From NCBI GenBank assembly GCA_958496175.1, contig OY292274.1, forward strand, positions 67,528,630 to 67,592,629: a stretch of 64,000 nt of DNA, in the 5' to 3' direction. Of the stretch, positions 23,395-36,571 are shown piece after piece (position 1 is the first letter of the stretch; the number at the start of each line of letters is the position of its first letter). A program made the translations under genes and the position numbers. Under the pieces are notes generated by a model. It saw only the letters and a program-made list of their open reading frames with translations. It made no database searches and had not been told where the DNA came from. Origin of the DNA: Sisyra terminalis. Its lineage: Eukaryota > Arthropoda > Insecta > Neuroptera > Sisyridae.

Positions 23395-24883
23395 TAATAA
23401 ATTAGCTGGGAAGCAAAAAAAGAAAGAGAAAAAAAAAGAAACCAATGATAAATTTATGGGATGCAGGTGTGGTAGTGGCGCGGTGGTGGTTGGGGTTTAC
23501 GGTTGGGTCATATTGAGTGGCGTTTATTTTTGCCCGATTATTTATGTTAAATACCTTTTCGGGATTTTTGTCATTTTTATTAACACCGAAAAAAAGAAGA
23601 ATAATAAGAAAAAGAAGAAGAAGCATTCCGAACATAAAGACGACTCCCTTTCGTGTCTTCCTTATCGCCGTTGTCGATCAATACTTTACAAGCTCTTTAA
23701 ATTACCAAACAACCAGTCAACAAAAAAAAAAAAAAAAAAAAAAAACTACCCTTTTTAATAAGTATACATTAACACCTTTACTAATTCCTGTCACCAACTC
23801 GTTTGTCACAATTAACTGACTTTTATATTATTCCCTCCGTGTCCCCCGTGTCCCCAAAAACAGCTTATTTATATCGTCTCGTTTCTCACTAACCGAAAAA
23901 TTTGAATTTATGCAAATTTGCATATTTTATTTTGCACTGTTTTTTTTTTGTTTTGGTCGTTTAACCTTCTGGATTTTTGCTTCACTCCAACCACCGTTTT
24001 TCTCAAAGTCGACTTCTTCTCCACTGATAATTTATTGTAGTGGGTGCAACCAATTGGAAAAATGGTTGATGAGGAACCAAAAAAAAAAAAAAAAAACTGA
24101 CCTAGTTAAGACAAAAAAATGGGGTGAAACAAAATCTAGCGCTTGAAATAAATAATAAAACAAAACAAAATCAATCAAGCAAAAATGGACGAAAAAGAAC
24201 AAAAAAAAAAAAAATAGATGAACCCAGCGAAATTATCTCAAGCATGTATATTTGTTTATAATTTGTTGCGTTAGTGTTTTGTTTTTTCTACCCTTATATT
24301 TGTGTACGTAGATACACGTGGCTTACACGTGGTGGTGTGGATTTTGAAAATTATTTTCTATTGTTTGTGTTGTGGAGGGATTTAATTGTACTTTTTTTTC
24401 ATTCGATACGCATGTTTTTTTTTTTTTTGTATATATAGAAAGTTGGTGCTATAGTCTGAAGGGTGGAAAAATGACGGGATACTTTTTGACTTTTAAACTA
24501 AATTTATAAAAATATGTCGATTTGAAATTTTTTTTGCTCAAAAATATTTACGTTTTTATGGTTTTCCAAACAGTAATTCCATACCCCCCCCCCCTTTCCG
24601 TACGGCTAAAGGAATTTCGTCATCACGAAAAAGGATTTTCATTTTTTTTTTTTTAATTATTTTCATTTTTTAAGCCGAGAAAAATACAAAACGTGATATT
24701 AAGACGTTAACGTTATAAATCGACTTGATTCCGGGAATTCGATTTCCAGGAAAATTTAATATTTAAAGATAATAATCATAAAATAAACTTTAACTGAAAA
24801 TAAGATTTTTTCGCTGACTTTGAACAGTTATACTGTATATATAATGTATAGGATATAATGCGGTCCAATTTATAATTTATCTA
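23395..24883. other. Gene-free AT-rich stretch with simple repeats
   Basis: Long poly(A) tracts (23721, 24080) break any frame. Two CACGTGG boxes 11 bp apart (24317 and 24328) could bind bHLH proteins. No credible exon. Confidence 0.35.
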
Positions 24884-25110
24884 TTTATTTATTGTGAATC
24901 ATCACAAAGCACAGTTACGGAATGATCCAAACTACTTGATGACCACTGAGAAAGTTTGCTTGGCAATCGAAATACGTATCTGAGCAATACGTCACGAATA
25001 TTTTTGTTTGAACTTCTGTTCTAATTTATGTTTATCGTATGATTTTTATATATTATTATATCAGATTATACTGCATAAATTGGACCGTAATATCCTATAT
25101 GCTATAAAAC
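24884..25110. mobile_element. MITE family G copy
   Basis: Carries CAAACTACTTGATGACC, the GCAATCGAAATACGTATCTG motif and GAACTTCTGTTC. The flanking TGACTTTGAACAGTTATACT (24816) is found inverted at 31590-31612 next to another G copy, so these belong to the full element's ends. Confidence 0.6.
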
Positions 25111-25445
25111 TCTCCCTGGGCTTGAGCTGAGCGACTTATATACCCACAACCAAACATTCTAGAATGTACTCCAATGTTCACCAACGTTCCACCATCTACT
25201 AGATGTTTCCAGAACAATCTATATGTACATTCGCATTGGTGGGAGAGAAACAGAAGTCACTCAGGCAATCGTGTGCCGGCATGGCACAAAGAGAGAGACA
25301 GACTTTGTCCCTTTCTGTTACACTACTTTATGTATAGAGCCAGACCAATTGGACGGGCCAAATATCCCTCAAATACATATAAAGTGTCGTTATATAGTAT
25401 AAAGTCGAAAATTTGCATGAAAGTTATGGACAGTATTGTAATCAA

Positions 25446-25680
25446 ATTGTGAAATCCGCATTGTTTCCATGTGTGTAAAAAGGTTTTTTTTTTTTTACTT
25501 TTTCAGTGAAATGGTTGGTTTTATGAAAAAAGTTTTCAGACAAAAATTGTAGATCATGCAATTATCTATAAAAATTGTTCTTACCCTTTTTTTCATAAAA
25601 CCAACCATTTCTGAGAAAAAAGGATTTCAAAAGTTATTTTAGTTATATTCTGTGTAAAAGTGCTTCCTATAGCGTTACGT
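25446..25680. repeat. Single unit of the 200-bp hairpin repeat
   Basis: Matches the 631-1240 units, including AAATGGTTGGTTTTATG and its inverted partner ATAAAACCAACCATTT. The hairpin pairing is better preserved here than in the tandem copies. Confidence 0.6.
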
Positions 25681-27970
25681 GCATAATGAGATAATTTGGG
25701 GAAATTGTCAGTTCATCTCTGCTGGCATTGAGTTTTAAAAAGCTCATAAAAAAATTAGCGACATTGTCGGACGAAAATGTTTGCCAATCGGCGTAATAAT
25801 TGGTTCTCAAATATTCGAATTAAACACAAAAGAAATTGATTAATTGTGCAAATACCAGTCGCCAATGTATCGCCCAGAAGCCCACTCATGGATATGCACA
25901 TGGGATGCCAACTGAAATATTCATAATAAAACTAGGACGATGAAATCGGCCGGCCTGGCCGAAATATGATGAGCACTCCCCTTAACAATTGTCCATTGTG
26001 TAATGCCTACCAACCCTCTACATTTTGTACCAACATACAATGTACCAACGCGAATATATATCAAATCCCATTCATAATTGACCAAGTCAATTGGACGTAA
26101 ATTGCAAGGGGGTTGAAAAACGAATGATAAATCACGCGAATTTTTCTTGGTTAATCAATATCTAATTTTTTTTAAGTCTCATCAAATTTGATCTTTATTT
26201 GGGTGTGAGATTTTTCAAAAAAACATTCAATACGCCTGAGAGACATTGACTACTAAAGTACTAGGTACCTGTATAGTAGAATGTTGTGAAATTTTTTTAG
26301 TGAAACGAAATTTTTTACGTTAAATTCACTTGACAATCGATTAATTGCTCCATTAACGTTGGTGGTCCATTTGGATGTATATGGAGATGTGAGATGAAAC
26401 AGAATCCGCTGCAACCACTGGCAGTGATTTGATCTGAGTGACATATTTGCCCACCCAACGTTCAATACCGAAATTTAAACTTGCAACTAAAAAAAATTCC
26501 CATCAGAAAAAATTCGCTTTAATATCATTAGAATCCACTAAAAACTAAATTATTCCCAAGTCCTATATAAATAGTTCCAAGATTGGTCCAAATCTATTGA
26601 GCGACTTAACGCCATATGTGATACAATTCTCACACCAAACCGGTCATCTTCAATAAAAACCTCATTTCCGACTCGACCAAAAAAAAAAAAACACCCTCTT
26701 CCTCTCCAAAAAAAAAAAAAAAAAAAAATCATCCCTTAATTCTTGCCTTGTCAAATTGTGTCCAATATTGGTTTTCGAAAAACTTGTCTAATTGCCAAGT
26801 GGCTTCGTATACCTGCCCCAAATACATAATAGTAATTCTCATTATTATCCCTCGTTTGCCGAAACCAACCACCGTATGATTACCACCTCATCATAAAACC
26901 AACCCTTACACCCATAGCTGCACACAAAACAAAAAAAAATCCGTTATCAATTATTTACCAAATGGTTGAAAACTGTTAATGAATGTCTCAATTTTTTTTT
27001 CTTTGAATTCCCTCAAAGGGTTGAATTGTTATAATATTATTATTTTATTCGACTCCGAAAAAATCATGTTTAACACAGTAATGTAATAATTAATCTTACA
27101 ACGATTAAATGAAACTAATTCGACATTAAGTATATAATTAGAAGGGAAAAAATCTTCTCGAAAGGGTTGATTTTTGAGGGATGAAAATGATTTTTAGTTG
27201 ACGTTGAATGCGGACCCAGAGGGTTCTTAATTAAGCCACTAAATTAACAAGTTGGCGGTGTCGAGCTTTTTTTTTGAAACAATAATTAGCCAAATCTGAC
27301 AAAAGAATGTCGGTATAGAGGGTTTTTTTTTAACGGGCGATTTATTCCATAGATTTAGTAGTGGAAAAAAATTGATTATAGCTTTGAATATTTACGAAAT
27401 GTAGAAAATCCGGTGGTTTTGGTTGGGAAATGTTTTAATCAAGGCGGCTTTGAAATGGTGGACCATGGCGGCCCCCGATGGCCGATGTTATATTCATATT
27501 GGTAATTCCAAAAAAAATATTTTAATGCAAGATTTTATGAGTAGGATAATTGTAGGGTTTATTTTACGATTTATTAACATATCCATTAAAAAAATTTATC
27601 CTGAATCCAAATTTGCATTTTCGATTAAATGATACGAAAGCCTATGATAATAGAAGTATGAAATAAATCCAATGGTGGTAAAGATGCAGGTATCGTTTAA
27701 TATTTGAAATTATTCTATTTGGACATCGTTGGAATTACATTTTTCTCGATTGCTTGCAAAATACGTACACTACAGTAAAATATTATCATTGGCATTAAAA
27801 TTTTTAATTACTATCCATAAAAGATCTTCATGTTCTGGCCGTTGTGGTTTTAAATTTCGTTGGGATCACAATCGTTCACAAAAGGAGCACATATTATGAC
27901 CGAAAATATTGTTAAAAAAATTTTAACGAAATTCTTCATGAGCAACTTTATTTCGACGAAATTTCGACGA
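25681..27970. other. Gene-free stretch
   Basis: AT-rich, with poly(A) runs and a GC-richer spot at 27440-27490 (GGCGGCCCCCGATGGCC). No exon with both splice sites was found. Confidence 0.3.
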
Positions 27971-29103
27971 TTTTTTTTTTTTTTTTGGAAAGTATATCGA
28001 AAATATTGTTCAAGGTGACAAAAAAAATATCGGGAAGGTTTGAGTCCTTAATATTAAGATTAAGAGGTCTATCATCTTTAGTTTCGATTTTTTATTTGTA
28101 CTTTCATTTTAGCGTCAATTCTGTCAAACTATCAAGGTAAAAAATTCATCTGCACATATATTTATAGAAAATTAAATTCCCTACAAAAAAGGATTCTTTG
28201 AAAATTTTTGTCAGACACGCCGTTTCCGAATAATCAAGCTTCAGACATTGATATAATTTTTAGATTTATCTTCTTTATTTTGGAATTTTGTAACTAACGA
28301 ACAAATAAAAATATAGAAATTAACAATATAGAGTCTTGAAGGAAATTTAATGTTCTACAAAAAGGTCTCTTAACGTTTTTATATAAAATCACTTTTTCAA
28401 AAGTTATTCACAATTAAAGTTGAAAGAAAAATTAAATTATTGCTTTTTTCGTTGTTGAACCAATTTTTAAAGAGTGATTTTATGTAAAAATGTTAAGAGA
28501 CCTTTTTTGTAGAGCATTAAATTCCCTTCAAGAATCTATATTGTTCATTTCTATATATTTATTTGTGCGTTAGTTACAAAATTTCAAAATAAAGAAGGTA
28601 AATCAAAAAATTATATCAATGTCTGAAGCTTGATTATTCGGAAACGGCGTGCCTGGAAAAATTTTTCAAAGAGACCTTGTTTGTAGGGAGTTTAATTTTC
28701 TATAAATATATGGCAGATCAATTTTTTTACCTTGATAGTTTGACAGCATTGACGCAAAAATGAAAGCACAAATAAAAAATCAAAATTAAAGATTATAGAT
28801 TATAGATTTCTTAATATTAATGGCTCAAATCAGGTCAAGTCTGACAAAAATTTTCAAAGAGACATTTTTTGTAGGGTATTTACTTTTCTGTAAATATAAG
28901 GGCAGATAATTTTTTTTCCTTGATAGTTTGACAGCATTGTTGCAAAAATTAAAGCACAAATAAAAAATCAAAATTAAAGATTATAGATCTCTTAATATTA
29001 ATATTAGGGGCTCAAACCTTCCCGATATTTTTTTTTGTCACCTTTAACAATATTTTCGATATACTTTTCAAAAAAAAATAGTCGATTTTTGTGGCCCAGT
29101 CTA
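27971..29103. mobile_element. Fold-back MITE family A (A2), with a duplicated right arm
   Basis: The left end is truncated in a poly(T); the right end is GGCCCAGTCTA. Part of the right arm (TTTTCAAAGAGAC...TTGACAGCATTG) occurs twice, at about 28660-28830 and 28845-29010, which makes this copy longer than A1. Confidence 0.7.
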
Positions 29104-29405
29104 TCGTATACGATGGACAGGGATGGAAATATTGGTCAAAAACAACCACTTAAAAAAATTTGATGAAAATTCAACAGTGATTTAGCATTGTGATTTTGCC
29201 ACCCTCTATTTCCATCATAGTATACTCGGGGAAGTGAAATTTATTAGTGAACTCCCCAAAAAGTACGTACAAGTAATTTTTTTATTAATTGATAGATTAG
29301 GTCCCAAATATGACTTCAACCAAAAAATTCGTCATTGTGTATTGCCGCAGGATCTGGGGGGACAAAGGGGGATGCCATCCCCTGGTGACGGATTTTTTGG
29401 TTGGA

Positions 29406-29510
29406 TATTAAGGACTCAAACCTTCCCGATATTTTTTTTTTGCCACCTTGAACAATATTTTCTATATACTTTTCAAAAAAAAAAATTATCGATTTTTTTG
29501 GCCCAGTCTA
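29406..29510. mobile_element. Family A right-end fragment (A3)
   Basis: TTAAGGACTCAAACCTTCCC through GGCCCAGTCTA; only the outer part of the right arm remains. Confidence 0.6.
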
Positions 29511-30621
29511 GTATACGACTGAAAATCACCTGTAAATCATTTTTTAGAAAATTCATCTTTCAATATTATTATAACAAACCTGTTGGTTCTTTTTTGCATC
29601 CCTTAAGGTTTTATACGGAAGGAAAAATGGAAGTTTTCATTGAAGTGATTTAAACTATAATACCAGTTAACAATTGTTTTTTTTTTTTTGGGCTACAGGG
29701 GTTGTGGACTATAAAGATAAGGGAACTTAAATTGAACCAATGATTTTCTATTGAAACTCACGAATCCTTTTACCACAAACTAATTGAACCAACCATTGAA
29801 TCGATGAAGAATAACAAGAAAACTGGTTACAAAAAAGCTTTTATTTTACCATATATATATATATATATATTTACCCACTATCGTGGTCACCCTTTTTCTC
29901 TACTAATTTCCGTGTGTATTCATTTGAGTAGTATAATATTATTGGCATGAAATGGTGGTTAAGGTAGTTGTCTGACACCTGTACGGCACGCGACACAGGT
30001 GGCAAACGAGAGATACAGAACATTAAACATTTCATGCATTTCGATGCACTTTTGTGCATTCCTTCAAACATTTCCATTATCCACATATCTTCAAATAGCC
30101 AAATGAAAATCCATCGAGATCGAAAACTGCCACTCGGTCCTGTGTTTGATTTCCACTTGAAAATGTCACGTGGCCTCAACAATCCTCAAACAATTGCTGA
30201 TTTTCCCTTAATTGTTGCACGCATGAGAAAATATATGAGACGACTCCGACAATAGCAATAATCAATTATAGACTAAAGCGGGTAACAAAACAATTAATAT
30301 TGATAAAGCTGAGCTTTTTGTCAATAATAAATGAGTCGACTTGAATTATATAATGGGAATTTCATTAATTTTTTTTTTTCAATCAGCCCTTATGTAATAT
30401 GTGAAGGGTTTGTTGGATATTTGTCCCATTGCACTGTGTTTATTTTAAGGGATGTTTTTCAATGGGGTGCAATTTATGTAAACATATACACATTGCGTTT
30501 AGCGTAGTTAGTACCAGTGGAATTGGTGATTAAAGGGATGTTTATAGGGATATATTTCAATGATTGTTGAGAACTATATTTTGTACACAAGAAATAGTGA
30601 ATAATTTGAACCTCAAACTAT
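29511..30621. other. Gene-free stretch with a GC-richer island
   Basis: Around 29960-30260 both strands are open for about 100 codons and composition is richer in GC. CACCTGTACGGCACGCGACA at 29977 followed by CAGGTG forms an inverted E-box pair. I favour a regulatory or conserved non-coding element over a gene. Confidence 0.3.
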
Positions 30622-31005
30622 AATGCGGTTCAATTTATGTAGTATAATTTAATATAATAATATATGAGAATCATACCACCAACATAAATTTGAACAGAAG
30701 TTCAAAAAAAAATTTTTGTGACGTATTGCCCAGATACGTATTTCGATTGCCAAGCAATCTTTCTCAGTGGTCATCAAGTAGTTTGATTCACAACAAAGCA
30801 GTGAATCATCACAAAACAGTTACGGAGTGATCCAAACTACTTGATGACCATTGAGGAAGATTGCTTGGCAATCGAAATACGTATCTGGGCAATACGTCAC
30901 GAATATTTTTGTTTGAACTTCTGTTCAAATTTATGTTTATGGTATGACTTTTATGTATTATTACATTAAATTATACTACATAAATTGGACCGCAATATAT
31001 CCTAT
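30622..31005. mobile_element. MITE family G, complete fold-back copy
   Basis: The left arm begins GCGGTTCAATTTATGTAG and the right arm ends CTACATAAATTGGACCGC. Arms of about 155 bp surround a short loop (GATTCACAACAAAGCAGTGA). Both arms carry the GATTGC/GCAATC hairpin motif. Confidence 0.75.
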
Positions 31006-31374
31006 ATATTATATACACAAAACTTTAACTGATTAATAGGCAATCGAAAATGCAGACCAATTTGAACGAAAAATAGGGAAATTAGGTAATATTATCTTAG
31101 TTGGAAAACCCATTTTGTAATTTTCCTATAATTTATATCAAGTGACCCATTAAAATTCCAAGCCACTCGACCGTTACAATAAGATAGACTAAATTTTGTA
31201 ATCACCGGAAAATTGAGGAATATGTTTACTCCGGAAAAACAAAAATAAGGCTGTTTAGACTAATGGATATTCTCAATTAAAATTTAATCGACTTTCTTGA
31301 AAAATCTGATAGAACATACAAATCCGTATTTGTAAAAGTCTAGTGACTTTTAAATTGAGGTCAGTCCGTGATTA

Positions 31375-31615
31375 TTTTGTGAATCATCACAAAGCCGTTA
31401 CGGAGTGATCCAAACTACTTGATGATCGCTTGGCAATCGAAATACGTATCTGGGCAATACGTCACGAATATTTTTGTTTGAACTTCTGTTCAAATTTATG
31501 TTTATGGAATGATTCTTATATATTATTATATTAAATTATACTACATAAATTGGACCGCAATATATTCTATATATTGTATACACAGTATAACTGTTCAAAG
31601 TCAGCGAAAAAATCT
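31375..31615. mobile_element. MITE family G, partial copy
   Basis: Starts in GTGAATCATCACAAAG, has a deletion that removes the CTGAGGAAG side of the hairpin (GATGATCGCTTGGCAATCG), and ends in AACTGTTCAAAGTCAGCG. Confidence 0.65.
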
Positions 31616-32971
31616 TATTTTGATTGCCCAAACTATGAGTTTGATGGATAACAATTAATTGCTAGAAAAAAATCGCATTCCCAAAGATGATACTGAGCTT
31701 ATTATACTTAACCGCTAGTTGGCTGTGGGTACATAAACAAATGAAAATCACGAAAAGGGGTAAAAAACAGAAAATAACAATGAAAGAATTGTTTTTTTTT
31801 TTTTTTTTTTTGGGGAAGACAAGTGATTATCACCCCTACATCTTCGTAAATAAGTACGTGAAGAGACGAATTCAATTTGCACCGAAAACTAGAATATTTC
31901 GATAACTGTTATTTTTGGTGGCGGTTTTTGCCCCTATTTTTAAAGCCTATCTATATATTTAAAATCAAATTAACGTCAACGGTGATATTCAATCGAAACG
32001 AAATTAGCACCTTTTTTGAGAGTTTTTGATGATGTTGTGATTGCATGTCATTTTTTTTTTTTTTGATTTATACGTTTGTACTAAGAGATATTTAGGGATG
32101 AACGATTTATAAATCTATTTTAGATTTGACACTTGTTCGGTTTTAGCCATATCGTGTTTGGGAGTGGAAAAAAAACATTTTTTTTTCGACTAATGATGAT
32201 ATTAGCAGAGATTTTTAGAGTGGATCATAGGAGGCTTGGTTTTTTTTTTGGAATGTACCTAACTGTTTTTGTTTTGGAAAAAAAAAACACGGTTATAGTT
32301 GTTTATTTTTGGTTCGAAAGAACAAAGTTAGATGATGCTGATCGTTAAAAAGTTTTTTTTTTATGAGGTCTTAGGTATATGGTTTTGTGTGTCCTAGAGG
32401 GTTGAATTTATAATTGTTCGATAGAAAAATGTTATAATTTTTAATGCTATTGTATTGATTCATTAATTCAATAGTGAGGACAACCCCATTAAAGATGGGA
32501 TCAAAATAAAATTCGATATATTTCCCAATCTTTCTTTAAGTTTGGTATGGAATACTTATTGTCGAAAATATCGATGAAATCTTGAAAATAATTTAAATCG
32601 GTAGAGTTGATCAACAATTAACCATAATATTTAAGAAAGTGAAGTGTCCAGAAGAAATTGAAATTCATAACTATTGGTACCATTGGTATATTAATTGAAG
32701 TTTTATTTAATTTATTTAAAGTTTAATTATTACTACAGTAACAATGTTTCAAACTAAAAGACCAGTTGTACCAATTTTTCAATCACTATACAATACGTAT
32801 TTATATTTCAAAATACTTCAGATGACGTCATTTTTTTCTAATGGGACAACCTGTATAAGTTATACCTACAAATAAACTATTAAGTATTATAGCCATGTTT
32901 GATAGTCATAAAAGCGAAAAGAATTCACCAATTGAATTCTTGAGCAAACTGCTGATTTTTCAAACAAAATA
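31616..32971. other. Gene-free stretch
   Basis: AT-rich with poly(T) tracts. At 32828-32860 a fragment matches the outer fold-back arm at 6710-6735 (GACGTCATTTTTTTCTAATG). No exon. Confidence 0.35.
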
Positions 32972-33523
32972 ATTTTCAGTAATGAGGCTTTTTTCACTCC
33001 GATAAGCAAAACTGTCACATTCGGGGCTTAGAAAATCCATGAAAGATTCATCATAAAGCAATGCATCCACAATGGGTCACTGTATGGTGTGCATTATGAT
33101 CTGGAGGAATAATTGAACCGTCTTTTTTCGAAAACAAAGATATGATAACAGTTTCTTGTGCCTCATTTGAAAGCTATTGATCTTGACGACATGTGGTTTC
33201 AGCAGGACGGTGCCACATACCATATCACCCGTGAAACATTGACGATCTTGCACAAGTTTGCTCCTGGTCATGTCATTTCCCGATTTAATGACCAGAAAAG
33301 GCCTCCACGTTCTTCGATTTAACCTTTTTTGATTTCTAACTGTGGGATTATCTGAAGTTACAGGTTTATGCCAATAAGCCTGCAACCATTGAAACATTGA
33401 AAGCCGAAATTGCTATATCAATGAAATACCACCATAACGTTATTGAAAATTTCGTCAAAAAAGTATGCAAATGCCAGCAAAGTCATGGTGGCTATTTAAA
33501 AGAAATTTATTTTATAGATTTAT
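32972..33523 (+). pseudogene. Mariner-type transposase relic (IS630/Tc1/mariner superfamily)
   Basis: Broken frames read in order: FSNEAFF, then HPQWVTVWCALWSGGIIEP with SFFEN, then LDDMWFQQDGATYHITRET, GHVISRF, RPPRS, and finally LWDYLKLQVYANKPATIETL with VIENFVKKV and GGYLKEIYF. This is the catalytic core and C-terminus of a mariner transposase: the DD34D-type second Asp sits in FQQDGAT, and the third region (normally DLTPxDFFLWG) is damaged. Several stops and frameshifts separate the blocks, and the N-terminal helix-turn-helix part is missing, so it cannot be active. A minus-strand open frame across it is only its antisense shadow. Confidence 0.85.
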
Positions 33524-33635
33524 CCCAAATGTCTTTTTTCTAGATCAATAAATATTTCAATACTTTGCTACAGAAAACCATGTTTTATTGAACACTGAAA
33601 TCTTGTGCTCTTATTGAAACATCCTTTATAAATAA

Positions 33636-34120
33636 CTAGCTGATCCCCGCGACTAGTATGTGTATATTATATTTTCTTTTTAAATTTGCTATTTGTAGTG
33701 ATATATAAAAATTACTATTTCTCTTATTTCTTTTACGAAAAACATAATCATACTTAAAACACTCTTTTCTCAACTTTAAAAATACACATTTTAAATTACC
33801 TTTCCGATGATATATAACTCACCTGTCTAAAGTAAAAAATTATGTTTTCATCCCTAGGGAATACCTCCCCTTATTATTTTTTTGGAATGATAAGTAGCCT
33901 ATAGTATGTGGGAAATTGTGTTGTATCTTAATACCAAATTTCATTAAATTCGGTTGTTCCATTCTTTAGTTAAATCGGGACATACAGACGGACAGACAGA
34001 CAAAAATTTTAAAAATGTTAAATTTGGAATTTGGGCCTCTTGAAACAAATATTTACCCTAAAATTGGGTTCAAAATCGAAATGTACAGACAGACATAAGA
34101 ATTTTATATATTAGTATAGA
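33636..34120 (-). mobile_element. Non-autonomous Helitron-like element, both ends present
   Basis: On the minus strand it begins A|TCTATACTAATATATAAAAT and ends GGGGATCAGCTAG|T, i.e. TC...CTAG inserted between A and T, 485 bp. No hairpin of convincing strength was confirmed before CTAG. It contains the CTGTCTGTC tract. Confidence 0.6.
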
Positions 34121-35611
34121 TATGCGATTTAATTGTATTCGAATCATGAATTTTATTATATTGTTCAAGATTGGCGGTTTATCTTCAATAGTGCATACGG
34201 CTAAACTTGATATACCTAGGAAATGTATTATTGAGTTTACCCAATGTAATTTATTAAGTTACTGGTTTAAAGTTGGAAAACTTTATTTGATTTCGTTTAT
34301 TTTTTTTTATGTAAAATATTATCCTTGAAAAAAAAAGGATATAAAAACTCACCTCACCCCAATTCAAGGATAATTATCTACCCTAATATTTATATAGTCC
34401 TTAAACTTCTTTCCTAATTTCCATTTTTTTTAATACATTCAAATTTAAGATTAAGGATCCATTTTTTTTTTCGGTAATGGTCCACAATTTTACGATTTTC
34501 AGGTCAAATAAAAAATAAAGTTTTTTTTATTTATAGCTTCTGAATATCTCATTGAAAATCATTAGAATATCAACCCAAATCTGTTAAGATTATTATACCT
34601 CATCCACAAATTATTTGTCTTCGTAAATCAGTTCTAATTAAAACCAATCGTAAATTACGTGAAACTTGGGTGGGCTAATTACGCTTATGGGTCATATTGA
34701 GGAAAAATTTGAATTTTTCAACGATAAATCGTTACGCCAATTTAGCCTACGTAAGTAAATAAAGAATTTCGATGGTTTAGAGAAATCAATTTTAATTGTT
34801 TAAATCCATCGACAACAAAACGTGAAAATTACTATAATTTAAAAAAAAATTATAATCACTCAATCGAAATATTTGATTTAATGGTGGCTGGCCTTAAATG
34901 CTGTGCCCCGTTTCCTTGTCGATAATTTTCGATTTGATCGATCGAAAAATCTATATTGATCTTCTTTTTTTTTTTTAATGTATATAAGTGTTAGGCAAAA
35001 TTAAACGGGTCGATTTTGCTTCTTTTTTTTCTGAAGCTGGTCAAAAAAGGGATAATTTGAGTGGTTCGAACCAGTAGAGGTCCTTGTAATTTGAATTGTA
35101 TGCGAAAGGGATGAAATTTGGGTCGTTTGGCGGCCGCGATTGCACCACCTCAAGTGTTGCAACCGGCGCCTTCTTCAGCTACATAATTGTTTAATTTATG
35201 TCGATCGAATTGTTTGAAAATCCGCCCCATAACTATTGTTTACATTAACTTGACTACCATGGTATAATGAAGCTACCTCTGAAAGGTAAATATTAGCTTT
35301 GGCGAGAAGAAAATTACAAACCAAAAAAAAAAAAAAATGAAATCATTATCGATAATTTGAGATTTAAACGAGCGTTTTTTTAAATTTTAAACTTTCTGTT
35401 TACATATAGAAGAAAATAATTGAGACCTTTTGTATGTTGGTCAATTAAAATAGATTATAGAAAATCAAATCGATTAGTGGTCAAATTTGTTGAATAGAAG
35501 AATGGTGCATTTCAAAATTTTCTTGACTTTTTTCCTTATTTCAAGTACAAATTTGAAATTTCATTTCCCTAAATATTATGGTTAATTGTTGATCAACTCT
35601 ACCTATTTAGA
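34121..35611. other. Gene-free stretch with a GC-richer patch
   Basis: Mostly AT-rich. A patch at 35110-35200 (TTTGGCGGCCGCGATTGCACC ... ACCGGCGCCTTC) stands out in GC but has no sustained frame; it may be regulatory. Confidence 0.3.
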
Positions 35612-36526
35612 TTATTATTATTAGAGATGCCGCATCGCAAATTTCGATTTTCCATGTAAATAACATGGGAACAATATTCTCTTGCACTTTGGAATTTTAT
35701 AGCTCACGTTGGTGACGACAATATTTCGGAATGACCGAGGTATATTCTTGTAGAAAATTAAACGATCAACAAAAAAGGTTCCGAACAAGTTTTTGATATA
35801 TTTATTCCTTCAAAAGTTATTCGAGGTCAAAGTTGAACTAAAGAGAAATTTTAATATTTTTTCATTTTTTTGACGCAACCATCAATTTTATGAGAAAATT
35901 TTATAGGACATTTTTTATAGAGCATTTTTTTTCCTATAACTTATCTTTATAAAAGTTTTTGATGTGTTTCACAGGTCCTAAGTTATTTGCATTAAACTGA
36001 AAATTCCCTGAATTATTATATTTTTAACTTTTTTTATTTTAATTAAATAACTTAGGACCTGTGAAAAATATCAAAAACTTTTATAGAGTTAAGTTATAGA
36101 AAAAAAAATGCTCTACAAAAAATGTCCTATAAAATTTTCTCTAAAAAAATTGATGGTTGCGTCAAAAAATTGAAAAAATATTAAAATTTCTCTGTAGTTC
36201 AACTTTGACCTCGAATATCTTTTGAAGAAATAAATTATCAAAAACTTGTTGGAGACCTTTTTTGTAGATCGTTCAATTTTCTACAAGAATATACCTTGGT
36301 CATTCCGAAATATTGTCACCAACGTGAGCTATAAAATTCCAAAGTGCAAGAGAATATTGTTCCCATGTTCTTTAAATGGAAAATCGAAATTTGCGATGCG
36401 ACACTTCTTAATATTATTATTAAGAGCTTAAACTTTCACAGGATCTTTTTTTTGTCGTTTCCAACGATATTTTCGATATAATTACGACAAAAAAAAATTC
36501 ATCATTTTTTTTTTGAATCAGTCTTA
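35612..36526. mobile_element. Fold-back MITE family B (B2)
   Basis: The left end is truncated (enters at AGAGATGCCGCATCGC); the right end is TTTTTTGAATCAGTCT. The arms meet around TTTTATTTTAATTAAATAAC. An open frame at 36246-36431 has the same translation pattern as ones at 21295-21480 and 50664-50891 only because these are the same repeat. Confidence 0.7.
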
Positions 36527-36571
36527 TATGCATACAAAAATTCATAAATTGTCTCTTTTAAACATACATAC

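Noticed and set aside
23456..24146. 78-100 codon frames rich in Lys and Phe
   Set aside because: Driven by poly(A)/poly(T) tracts; low complexity, no coding character.
29871..30255. Overlapping 103- and 95-codon frames on opposite strands
   Set aside because: No start context, splice sites or recognisable domain; an inverted E-box pair offers a simpler reading.
33077..33397. 106-codon minus-strand open frame
   Set aside because: Antisense to the mariner transposase relic, whose plus-strand frames match the family.
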